Positions 1-6,090 of a DNA stretch of 6,525 nucleotides are shown piece by piece; position 1 is the stretch's first letter, and every line of letters begins with the position of its first letter. Source of the stretch: an uncultured Thermomicrobiales bacterium (GTDB lineage: Bacteria > Chloroflexota > Chloroflexia > Thermomicrobiales > UBA6265). The translations under genes were made by a program, and so were the position numbers. Location: positions 1 to 6,525 of the forward strand of contig CADCWK010000146.1 in NCBI GenBank assembly GCA_902806375.1. The letters are read 5' to 3'. Under the pieces are notes generated by a model. It saw nothing but the letters and a program-made list of their open reading frames with translations. It made no database searches and was not told the DNA's origin.

Positions 1-590
1 ACCCCGACGCCGATCTGTGTGACCTCGGTGATGAGATCGCGCGTGAAATGTGACCGCCAGACGCGGAAGAAGTTCGCGCCCATCTGGAGGGCCGCCGCTC
101 CCGAGACGAGGGCGTAGTTGGAGGCGATCAGGACGAGACCCGTCGCGACGATGGCCCCGAGTGGGCCGACCCCCCCGACGTCCGGTCCGAGCCATGCCTG
201 GTTCTTCAGAACGGAAAAGGCCGCGGCCGTCAGGGTGAGGTGTATGACCGCCTGACTCGCATTGAAGACAATTTCGACCGGATCCTGAGCGCGGAGTAGT
301 AAGTAACCAATGACTGAAGATAGCCCGACAAGGGAGCCAACGAGAGGCAAGGGAGTCGTAAGGACGAGGGCCGTCATGGGAACCGCAACCATGAACAACT
401 CGACACTCGCACGGAGGACGATGGGGAACTTGATCGCCAGGACCGTCATCAGGACGAGAACCGAGGCGGACAAGATGTCAAGATCAGAAAAAGCACTCGG
501 GGAGACTATTAGCGGCAGCACCGCTAAAATCACCCCGAGCGCGCCACAGATTACGACATAGACCCTTAGTGCGAAGGGTATCGAGCCCAC
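1..590 (-). CDS. Multi-pass membrane protein, N-terminal sensor-like module (partial)
   Basis: This minus-strand reading frame is open for 196 codons and runs off the left edge, so the C-terminal part is missing. The chosen start is GTG at 590, with AGGA seven bases upstream; an in-frame TAA lies further upstream and no better start is seen. The protein begins MGSIPFALRVYVVICG and has about six hydrophobic segments, near residues 9-30, 38-55, 65-79, 82-99, 108-128 and 143-168. An FNASQ motif lies at 109-113 and a conserved-looking SNYALVSGAAALQMG stretch at 157-171, followed by a basic segment (FFRVWRSHFTRD). From memory, this layout resembles membrane modules that precede GGDEF, HD-GYP or histidine-kinase domains in Chloroflexota and Firmicutes; that is inference. 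It could also be a stand-alone membrane protein. It lies 82 bases downstream of the small exported-peptide gene on the same strand. Codon use is less GC-rich than in the fab genes. Confidence 0.66.
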   Translation of the reverse strand, partial: MGSIPFALRVYVVICGALGVILAVLPLIVSPSAFSDLDILSASVLVLMTVLAIKFPIVLRASVELFMVAVPMTALVLTTPLPLVGSLVGLSSVIGYLLLRAQDPVEIVFNASQAVIHLTLTAAAFSVLKNQAWLGPDVGGVGPLGAIVATGLVLIASNYALVSGAAALQMGANFFRVWRSHFTRDLITEVTQIGVG

Positions 591-672
591 GCGCTTGTCC
601 TGACCAATCCTTGCCCGTTATCGGATCGCTTCGCCCTCAAGTACAAGTGGGCGGAACGAAAGGGCCTGTCGC

Positions 673-939
673 TCAGTTGGACGAAGCGTACATGTTACGA
701 CGGATCTTGTATACGTCGAGTGACGGCTTGGCGCTCTCGGTCACGACCGGCTGAGCAGCCGTGCAGCGCATGCACCAGCCGATGGAGGCATCAGCCTGCG
801 GGACGGCGGCACCGAGAGTTCCGAAGGCAAGACCAGCGGTGATCGCCAGAGCAGCGACCACACGCCGGGACCGCCAGACTCCGCCGGCCATGATGTCCTT
901 GATCGAGGTGGTCGTGGCCTTGATGGTCGTGCTGGTCAT
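673..939 (-). CDS. Small putative exported peptide with CxxC motif (88 aa)
   Basis: The start is ATG at 939, with GGAGA (minus strand, 951-947) seven bases upstream; the TGA stop is at 675-673. The frame stays open upstream to 1419, but that extension has no ribosome binding site or protein-like character, so the short form is preferred. The N-terminal region of about 22 residues is polar and Thr-rich. It is followed by RSRR (23-26), a hydrophobic stretch (27-45) and AVPQADA, with a likely signal-peptidase site after Ala51. The SRR just before the hydrophobic core and the long n-region could also suit Tat export, though the motif is incomplete. The mature part would be about 37 residues, starting SIGWCMRCT, with Cys56 and Cys59 in a CxxC and a basic, Tyr-containing tail. 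No family is recognised. The CxxC could form a disulfide or bind metal or haem. Its position ahead of a membrane sensor-like gene suggests a joint role. Confidence 0.62.
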   Translation of the reverse strand: MTSTTIKATTTSIKDIMAGGVWRSRRVVAALAITAGLAFGTLGAAVPQADASIGWCMRCTAAQPVVTESAKPSLDVYKIRRNMYASSN

Positions 940-962
940 CGGTCTGTCTCCATAGTCATTGC

Positions 963-979
963 CCGGCACTCTGTGCCGG
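963..979 (-). promoter_or_regulatory. Leader hairpin before the small exported-peptide gene
   Basis: A perfect 7-bp inverted repeat (CCGGCAC and GTGCCGG) encloses a 3-base loop. On the minus strand it ends 12 bases before the ribosome binding site of the peptide gene starting at 939. In the transcript it would form a stable hairpin in the 5' leader, which could affect mRNA stability or translation. No U-run follows, so it is not an intrinsic terminator. The function is inferred from position only. Confidence 0.35.
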
Positions 980-1090
980 AGTCGACGTGCCGCCTCGAGT
1001 CGAAGGGCCAGTTCCGGATCGGATTCCCGATAGGTGAATGGAAACCGTCCTGGCGCCATTCCCGTCCCGGTGCCGCTGTTCAGCCTCTGG

Positions 1091-1099
1091 ATCATGCCA
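1091..1099 (-). promoter_or_regulatory. Possible extended -10 element for the minus-strand gene pair
   Basis: The minus strand reads TGGCATGAT here, a TGn-type extended -10 differing at one base from the TGGTATGAT element at 5341-5349 before the sigma factor gene. Transcription would start near 1084, giving a leader of about 145 bases before the peptide gene at 939. No good -35 hexamer is seen at 16-18 bases, which extended -10 promoters can tolerate. Confidence 0.3.
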
Positions 1100-1148
1100 C
1101 ATTCACCTGTGCGGGAGTCGACCGCGCTACGCTTCCACACCTGTGTGC

Positions 1149-1185
1149 GCAATAGGTATATCGGGTCATCCGATATTCCTATTGC
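1149..1185. repeat. 16-bp inverted repeat with 5-base loop, possible operator
   Basis: The arms are 1149-1164 (GCAATAGGTATATCGG) and 1170-1185 (CCGATATTCCTATTGC), separated by GTCAT. They pair at 15 of 16 positions. The repeat is noticeably more AT-rich than its surroundings. No T-run follows on either strand, which argues against an intrinsic terminator. A further exact copy of the outer half-site CAATAGGT occurs at 1228-1235. The repeat lies about 50 bases upstream of the possible minus-strand promoter at 1091-1099, so a binding site for a dimeric regulator is plausible. An RNA hairpin role remains possible. Confidence 0.5.
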
Positions 1186-1719
1186 CGTGTGGCTTGGGAC
1201 CCAGTCTAACCATCCAGGGGGTGTAGTCAATAGGTCCTGCCAGGACACCAGACGTGCGACGCCGTTTCGGTCTGCATCGCCAGCATGGGCACCTGTCCAT
1301 GCGCATGCGGACGCGGGAAGGCCCCCATAACGCGGCATCTTGGCCGAGGTCCCGTGGCTAATTCTGGTACTTTGGTCCTTCCAGACCGGGTCCTTCCGTA
1401 CAGCCCGCCAGAGCTCCATAAGGCCTGTCCCTTTTACCCTATGCCCGTTCGAGCCGGCGGGACACGGTGGCTCGTGAGGGCCGGCGTCGTGAGGACTACG
1501 CGAATAGACCGGCCCGATTGGGACGCATGGGGGACCACGCGTCCCGGTCCTGATCCCATGACATCCCGATCGGCGACCACCTCCGCACTTCCAGCGCGAA
1601 TGGCGACCTGCCCCCGACCGGCGGTCCCCCGGCGAGGACGGTAAGATTCCGGTCGAGCCGCGCCGGGACCGGGCGACAGGTCACGGAATCGACCGCCCAA
1701 CCCGAGAGGACCACGTCGA

Positions 1720-2667
1720 ATGGACGCGCCGCCGAACGCACTGGACCGGACTCGGGCCTTTCTCCGGGACCACCTCGCCCTGCCGACCGCAGACGCGCAC
1801 CATCTGCCAGGCTCGCCGCACCGGTTCGCAGACGGCGGGCAGTACCGGGTCGAGATCCCCTCGGTCGAGGGACCCGCCGCCCTCCGGGCCGTGTACGAGA
1901 CGGCCGACGCACTGGACGTCCCGGTCCACCGGGTCAGCCAGGGCAGCGGCATCATGCTCCTCACCGATGACGAGCTGGACGAGATGGCCGCCCTCGGCGC
2001 CCAGCGGGGGATCGAAGTCAGCCTGTTCGTCGGGCCCCGCGCCGGGTGGGACACCGGTGCGATGAGCTACACGGCGGCGGGGCGAGTGGTCGCCCCGAAG
2101 ATCCGCGGCATGGACCAGCTCGTCCATGCCGTCGAGGATGTCCGCCGGGCCTGCGAGCACGGCATCACCAGTGTCCTGGTTACCGACGAGGGGCTGCTCT
2201 GGGTCCTGGACGCGATGAAACGGGCCGGGGAACTGCCATCAGAGCTGATCGTCAAGGGGTCGGTCATGATGGGCGCCAGCAACCCGGTCTCGATCCGGCT
2301 GCTGGCCGACAACGGCATGACCACGTTCAATGTCCCGACCGACCTGTCGCTGGCCCAGCTGGCCGCCATCCGCCAGGCGACGACGATCCCGCTCGACATC
2401 TATATCGAGGTCCCGGACGACATCGGAGGGTTCATCCGCCACTACGAGATCGCCGAGATCATCCGCGTCGCCGCTCCCGTGTACGTAAAGTTCGGTCTGC
2501 GCAACGCGCCGAACATCTATCCGTCCGGATCTCACCTGGAAGCGACCGCGGTCGCCCTGACCCGCGAGCGTGTCCGCCGGGCGAAGCTCGGTCTGGACCT
2601 GCTGCACCGCCTGGACCCGTCCGCGGTCATGTCGCCGCTTCCGACCCATGCGGAGCCCGCCCGGTAG
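1720..2667 (+). CDS. TIM-barrel-like protein of unknown function (U32-peptidase-like annotation group)
   Basis: This 315-residue protein starts at ATG 1720, with GAGAGGA nine bases upstream, and ends at TAG 2665-2667. Alternating beta-strand and helix segments suggest an alpha/beta barrel: VEIPSVEG (44-51), VPVHRVSQGSG (67-77), IEVSLFVGP (98-106), SVLVTDEG (151-158), LIVKGSVMMG (176-185), TFNVPTDLS (202-210), LDIYIEVPDDIGG (225-237) and VYVKFGLRNAPNIYP (254-268). Acidic and lysine residues at strand ends (D156, E157, K179, E230, D233, D234, K257) would fit a barrel-mouth active site. From memory, similar proteins in GC-rich bacteria are called U32 family peptidase or hypothetical. The U32 signature with its cysteines is not visible, so peptidase activity should not be assumed. 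It lies 130 bases before fabD on the same strand, so a link to acyl metabolism is possible but unproven. Confidence 0.88.
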   Translation: MDAPPNALDRTRAFLRDHLALPTADAHHLPGSPHRFADGGQYRVEIPSVEGPAALRAVYETADALDVPVHRVSQGSGIMLLTDDELDEMAALGAQRGIEVSLFVGPRAGWDTGAMSYTAAGRVVAPKIRGMDQLVHAVEDVRRACEHGITSVLVTDEGLLWVLDAMKRAGELPSELIVKGSVMMGASNPVSIRLLADNGMTTFNVPTDLSLAQLAAIRQATTIPLDIYIEVPDDIGGFIRHYEIAEIIRVAAPVYVKFGLRNAPNIYPSGSHLEATAVALTRERVRRAKLGLDLLHRLDPSAVMSPLPTHAEPAR

Positions 2668-2797
2668 GCGGCGCGAGCACGGTCCATCGATCGCCCGATC
2701 GCGGGCGGTTCCCGTTGTCGCGTTCGGCGTCGACCGTCAGGTCACGGGTAACTCACTGGTAGTGGTCCGCTTCACTCACCGGAAAGAAGGACGACGC

Positions 2798-3757
2798 GTG
2801 CAATCGTTCGAGCTCCCTGTCGGTCACACGGCCTTCGTCTTCCCCGGCCAGGGCAGCCAGTCGCCCGGCATGGGCCTGTCGGTCCACGACGCCTCGCCGG
2901 CGGCACGGGCCGTCTTCGCCGAGGCCGACGACGTGCTCGGCCGGCCGATGACCGATCTATGCCTCCGGGCCCCCGCCGACGTCCTGGAGGACACCGCCAC
3001 GGCCCAGCCGGCGATCCTGACCGTCAGCGTGGCGACGCTGGCGGCGATCCACGAGCGGGCGGCAGAGACCGGCCAGGAGATCGCCCCGGTGGTAGTGGCC
3101 GGGCACTCCCTGGGCGAGTTCACAGCGATGGTCGCCGCCGGCGTGCTCGATTTTCCCACGGCGTTGCGGCTCGTCCAGGAGCGCGGGACGCTGATGCGCC
3201 AGGCCGGCGAGGAGCGCCCCGGCGGGATGGCCGCGGTGATCGGACTGGATGACGACACCCTGCGGGAGGTCTGCGAGGAGGCCAGCGACCACGGCATCGT
3301 GACCGTCGCCAACCTCAATTGTCCCGGACAAGTCGTGATCAGCGGCGAGGTTGAGGCGTTGGTCAGGGCAATGGGACTGGCGACGGCGCGTGGCGCCCGG
3401 AAGGTGATCCGCCTCCCGGTCAGCATCGCCTCCCACTCCCCACTGATGGGCGGGGTGTCGACGCGGCTCAGTGCGCTGCTGGCGAAGATCCCCCTGCGTG
3501 AACCCGGGATACCGGTCGTCGCCAATGGTACCGGGGCGGTCCTCGGTACGGTCGACGAGATCCGCACCGAGTTGACCCTCCAGGTGCAGCAGCCAGTGGA
3601 GTGGACCCGATCGGTCGGGCTGATGGTGACCCTCGGGGCGACGACCTTCGTCGAGATCGGGCCGGGCAGCGTCCTCGGCGGGCTGATCCGGCGAATCGAC
3701 CGGACGGCGACCGTGCGATCCGGCCAGGACGTCCTGGTGGCATGGCCGGAAGCGTAG
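2798..3757 (+). CDS. fabD: Malonyl-CoA:acyl carrier protein transacylase FabD
   Basis: This cytoplasmic enzyme moves the malonyl group from CoA to the phosphopantetheine arm of ACP, supplying the extender unit for fatty acid synthesis. The start is GTG 2798, with GGAAAGAAGG (2781-2790) seven bases upstream; the frame is open further upstream, but that part is not FabD-like. The product is 319 residues, slightly longer than the usual 305-315. Visible motifs are FPGQGSQ (15-21, oxyanion loop), GHSLGEF (102-108) with nucleophile Ser104, QERG with Arg129 (binds the malonyl carboxylate), NCPGQVVISG (174-183), SIASHSPLM with catalytic His213, Gln262 in LQVQQPVEW, and EIGPGSVLGGLIRRI (286-300). All key residues are present, so the enzyme should be active. 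A fabF-type gene follows after 218 bases. No ACP, fabG or fabH gene is seen nearby. Confidence 0.96.
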   Translation: MQSFELPVGHTAFVFPGQGSQSPGMGLSVHDASPAARAVFAEADDVLGRPMTDLCLRAPADVLEDTATAQPAILTVSVATLAAIHERAAETGQEIAPVVVAGHSLGEFTAMVAAGVLDFPTALRLVQERGTLMRQAGEERPGGMAAVIGLDDDTLREVCEEASDHGIVTVANLNCPGQVVISGEVEALVRAMGLATARGARKVIRLPVSIASHSPLMGGVSTRLSALLAKIPLREPGIPVVANGTGAVLGTVDEIRTELTLQVQQPVEWTRSVGLMVTLGATTFVEIGPGSVLGGLIRRIDRTATVRSGQDVLVAWPEA

Positions 3758-3975
3758 CCGGGCGATATGGCTGGCTCCGGTGGCTACCCTTGCGCTGGTT
3801 TCGTACACTGACTGCTTGAGTTGTCCGGAGTCTCAGCCCGGTCGGGCGCGACGCTATCGTCCCGAACCGGACATGTGTCCAGCCGTACCTGTGTGGGCGG
3901 CCAGCGGTCGGTTCCCGTCCTGCCTCCGGCGGGATGCGGCGACCTCCGATCGCGACCTACGGAAGGGTGTAGACC

Positions 3976-5217
3976 GTGACGCGGCGAGTCGTAGTAACCG
4001 GAGTCGGGGCGGTTTCCCCACTCGGGATCGGCGCGGAAACACTCTGGAGCGAACTGCTCGCCGGCCACTCCGGGATCCGCACGATCCAGAACTTCGACGC
4101 GTCTGACCTCGAAGTCAAGATCGCCGGCGAGGTGCCGGGGTTCGTCCCCAAAGACCACATGGATGCCAAGCAGGCCAAGCGGATGGCCCGCTTCGCCCAG
4201 TTCGCCGTCGCGGCCTCGCGCGAGGCGATCGAGGCGGCCGGACTGGTGATCGACGACGACAACCGGGACCGGATCGGGATCGTCCTCAACACCGGCGGTG
4301 GTGGCGTCCCGCTGATCGAAGAGGAGACCCGCAATTCCCTCCAGAAGGGGCGGCGCGCCGTCGGGCCGTTCCTGATCCCGCTGTTCTCACCGAACATGGC
4401 CAGCAGCCAGGTCGGGATCAGCTTCGGTATCAAGGGGCCGACGATGACCTCGGTCGCCGCCTGCGCGGCGGGCACCCAGGCGTTCGTCGACGCCGTCCAC
4501 ACGCTGGAGCGGGGGGACGCGGACGTCATCCTGACGGGCGGCACGGAGGCGGCACTGTCCCCGGTGGCGATCATCTCGCTGGCGCACATGGGTGCCCTCA
4601 GCCGGTGGGAGGGCGACCCGGCCGGCGCCAGTCGTCCCTTCGACGCGGAGCGCAACGGCTTCGTCTTCTCGGAGGGTGCCGTCGTGATGGTGCTGGAGAC
4701 CGAGGAGCACGCGCTCGCCCGTGGTGCGGAGCCCATCGCGATCGCCTCGGGCGGTGCGTATACGGCGGATGCCTTCCACCTGACCGCGCCGGACCCGGGC
4801 GGTGAGAGCGCGGCGAGGGCGATGCGGCAGGCCGTCCAGCGGTCCGGCCTCGAACGGGAGCAGATCGACTACATCGCCGCCCATGCAACGGCCACCCAGA
4901 TCGGCGACTTCGCCGAGACCACCGCGATCCGGAAGGCGTTCGGCGCCCACGCCGACTCGCTGGCGATGTCCGCCAACAAGTCGATGGTCGGTCACCTGCT
5001 GGGAGCGGCCGGGGCCGTGTCGGCCCTGTCCTGCGTCTTCGCGATCCGCGACGGCAGGATCCCACCGACGATCAACCTGACCCATCCGGACCCGAAGTGC
5101 GACCTGGACTACACACCGAACGTCATGCGTGAACTGCCGGTCCGAGCGGCGCTTGCCAATGGGTTTGGCTTCGGCGGTCAGAACGCCTGCGCCGTCTTCC
5201 GGGCATGGGACGGATAG
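3976..5217 (+). CDS. fabF: Beta-ketoacyl-ACP synthase II, FabF-type
   Basis: The enzyme condenses malonyl-ACP with acyl-ACP by decarboxylative Claisen condensation, lengthening the chain by two carbons. The start is GTG 3976, with GGAAGG (3961-3966) nine bases upstream; the first residues, MTRRVVVTGVGAVSPLG, match the usual N-terminus. Its 413 residues are the normal length. The catalytic Cys163 lies in SVAACAAGTQ, His303 in AAHATATQIGD and His340 in SANKSMVGHLLGAAG, with Lys335. PFDAERNGFVFSEGA (221-235) and NGFGFGGQNA (395-404) are also conserved. The His303 motif reads HATAT where FabF normally has HGTST, and SEGA replaces the common GEGA, so a variant substrate preference is possible. The 218-base gap after fabD holds no acpP. 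It contains only a weak -10-like TACACT at 3804-3809 without a clear -35, so the gene may share the fabD transcript. A polyketide-type role cannot be excluded but is less likely. Confidence 0.94.
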   Translation: MTRRVVVTGVGAVSPLGIGAETLWSELLAGHSGIRTIQNFDASDLEVKIAGEVPGFVPKDHMDAKQAKRMARFAQFAVAASREAIEAAGLVIDDDNRDRIGIVLNTGGGGVPLIEEETRNSLQKGRRAVGPFLIPLFSPNMASSQVGISFGIKGPTMTSVAACAAGTQAFVDAVHTLERGDADVILTGGTEAALSPVAIISLAHMGALSRWEGDPAGASRPFDAERNGFVFSEGAVVMVLETEEHALARGAEPIAIASGGAYTADAFHLTAPDPGGESAARAMRQAVQRSGLEREQIDYIAAHATATQIGDFAETTAIRKAFGAHADSLAMSANKSMVGHLLGAAGAVSALSCVFAIRDGRIPPTINLTHPDPKCDLDYTPNVMRELPVRAALANGFGFGGQNACAVFRAWDG

Positions 5218-5256
5218 CGCCCACGCGACGAAATCCACCCGAATAGTTGCCATCCC

Positions 5257-5290
5257 TCGAAGGGCACCCAACTACGTGGGTGCCCTTCGA
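5257..5290. terminator. Perfect 14-bp hairpin after fabF, probable terminator
   Basis: The arms 5257-5270 (TCGAAGGGCACCCA) and 5277-5290 pair perfectly around a 6-base loop ACTACG, beginning 40 bases after the fabF stop codon. No T-run follows on either strand, so it is either a U-less terminator or an mRNA 3'-end stabiliser. A second weaker hairpin follows at once (GTCTCG 5294-5299 with CGAGAC 5307-5312). Both lie between the fab block and the promoter of the sigma factor gene, which supports a transcript boundary. Confidence 0.6.
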
Positions 5291-5340
5291 CGTGTCTCGG
5301 CGTTCGCGAGACGTCAGTCCCGTGCGGGGTTTGGGAGAAT

Positions 5341-5349
5341 TGGTATGAT
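5341..5349 (+). promoter_or_regulatory. Extended -10 promoter element of the sigma factor gene
   Basis: TGGTATGAT combines a TGn extension with TATGAT, which matches TATAAT at five of six positions. It lies 48 bases before the ATG at 5398, so transcription would start near 5356 with a leader of about 40 bases. No clear TTGACA-like -35 is seen 16-18 bases upstream, and the extended -10 may compensate. Confidence 0.5.
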
Positions 5350-5397
5350 CGCCCGGCGTCATCACCATCAGAACACTCCCGCTGCCCGGAGGTAAGG

Positions 5398-6072
5398 ATG
5401 AACGACCATCATGACTCGGCCGGCGGTGCGGCCGGTCCCCCGGCAACGCAGGACGATCCCTCGGGCCACGAGCTCCATCGTCGCCTGGTCGCGCGCGATC
5501 CCGTCGCCGTCCAGCAGCTGTGGGAGCAGTACTTCTGGTCGCTGACCCGCTACGCGGCCAGCCAGCTCCATGACCCGGTCACCCGCGAGGACGTGGCGAA
5601 CGACCTCGTCCTGAACGTCATCGTCTCCATGCGCGACCGCCCGGAACGGTACGATCCCACTCGCGGCAAGAGCTTGTTCGGCTATTTGATGATGGACCTG
5701 AAGGGCGACCTTAGGAATCACTTCGCCCAGCTGAAGCGTCGCCCACGGATCGTGAGTATCGACTCTCCCTCTGGCTCCGACGATGATGATGTCGGAAATC
5801 AGGAACTCGGCGGGAACCTCTCCTCGGACGAGCCCAGTCCCGAGGACATCGTCCTGCGCGGCGAGAGCGACACCCGCGTCGCGGCGATCCGGCGACACGT
5901 CGTCCAGACCGATGACGAGGGGATCGTCTTCGATCTGCAGTACGTCCATGATGAGCGCAGCACGGACGTCTTCGCCAACGCCCTGGGTATCCTGCACCTG
6001 CCAACCCCGGAGCAGGTGCAGGTGATCCAGAAAATGAAGGACCGCCTGGCGAAGCGACTTCGCCGGATGTGA
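5398..6072 (+). CDS. Sigma-70-family RNA polymerase sigma factor (ECF-like, atypical C-terminus)
   Basis: This 224-residue protein starts at ATG 5398 behind a strong GGAGGTAAGG site. It should direct RNA polymerase to a specific promoter set. Residues 24-116 match region 2: HELHRRLVARDPVAVQQLWEQY, then TREDVANDLVLNVI (polymerase clamp contact), then YDPTRGKSLFGYLMMDLKGDLRNHF (-10 recognition and melting) and a basic end, LKRRPR. An acidic, Ser/Asp-rich linker (about 121-150, including SDDDD) follows. The C-terminal part (about 155-224) replaces a typical region 4. It reads DLQYVHDERSTDVFANALGI, then LHLPTPEQVQVIQKMKDRLAKRLRRM, a pattern I recall from sigma-like proteins of Chloroflexota and Planctomycetes. 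No obvious region 4 helix-turn-helix is visible, so -35 recognition may be unusual. A helix-turn-helix gene begins 18 bases downstream, very likely in the same operon, and could be its partner or modulator. Confidence 0.85.
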   Translation: MNDHHDSAGGAAGPPATQDDPSGHELHRRLVARDPVAVQQLWEQYFWSLTRYAASQLHDPVTREDVANDLVLNVIVSMRDRPERYDPTRGKSLFGYLMMDLKGDLRNHFAQLKRRPRIVSIDSPSGSDDDDVGNQELGGNLSSDEPSPEDIVLRGESDTRVAAIRRHVVQTDDEGIVFDLQYVHDERSTDVFANALGILHLPTPEQVQVIQKMKDRLAKRLRRM

Positions 6073-6090
6073 GACGAGAGAGGACCATCG

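Larger units (their letters stand above)
940..1719. other. Long intergenic region without a convincing gene
   Basis: This stretch separates divergently oriented genes and should hold promoters for both sides. Reading frames crossing it lack ribosome binding sites, domain-like sequence or sensible composition. Besides the elements listed separately, it contains a direct repeat GGTCCTTCC (1374-1382 and 1389-1397), three copies of CACCTGT (1104, 1138 and 1290), and short GC-rich inverted repeats at 1520-1545 and 1507-1549 within the likely leader of the gene at 1720. No tRNA, CRISPR or insertion sequence is seen. A plus-strand promoter for the gene at 1720 could not be placed with confidence. 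Confidence 0.6.

Noticed and set aside
940..1419. Upstream extension of the small peptide gene to a 248-residue protein
   Set aside because: The added part has no ribosome binding site at its start and no domain-like sequence. It overlaps the inverted repeat and hairpin, while the ATG at 939 has a good ribosome binding site and is followed by a signal-peptide-like sequence.
1436..1470. Possible tRNA T-arm (GTTCGAGCC)
   Set aside because: No acceptor, D or anticodon arms can be folded around it on either strand.
1285..1644. Plus-strand 119-codon reading frame in the intergenic region
   Set aside because: The composition (Arg, Pro and Thr rich) looks like translated GC-rich non-coding DNA, with no ribosome binding site or recognisable motif.
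1434..2160. Minus-strand reading frames opposite the TIM-barrel gene
   Set aside because: Arg/Gly/Ser-rich antisense products of a GC-rich coding region, without ribosome binding sites or motifs. The plus-strand frame has clear protein-like structure.
2692..2707. Terminator between the TIM-barrel gene and fabD
   Set aside because: Only a 6-bp stem (CGCCCG/CGGGCG) with a 4-base loop and no T-run. Such stems are frequent by chance at this GC content.
2570..2797. Longer fabD start, extending the protein by 76 residues
   Set aside because: The extension overlaps the end of the preceding gene and does not resemble the family. GTG 2798 has a strong ribosome binding site and gives the expected N-terminus and length.
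3758..3975. A possible acyl carrier protein gene between fabD and fabF
   Set aside because: No frame contains the DSL phosphopantetheine motif, and the gap is too short for a typical ACP gene of about 80 codons.
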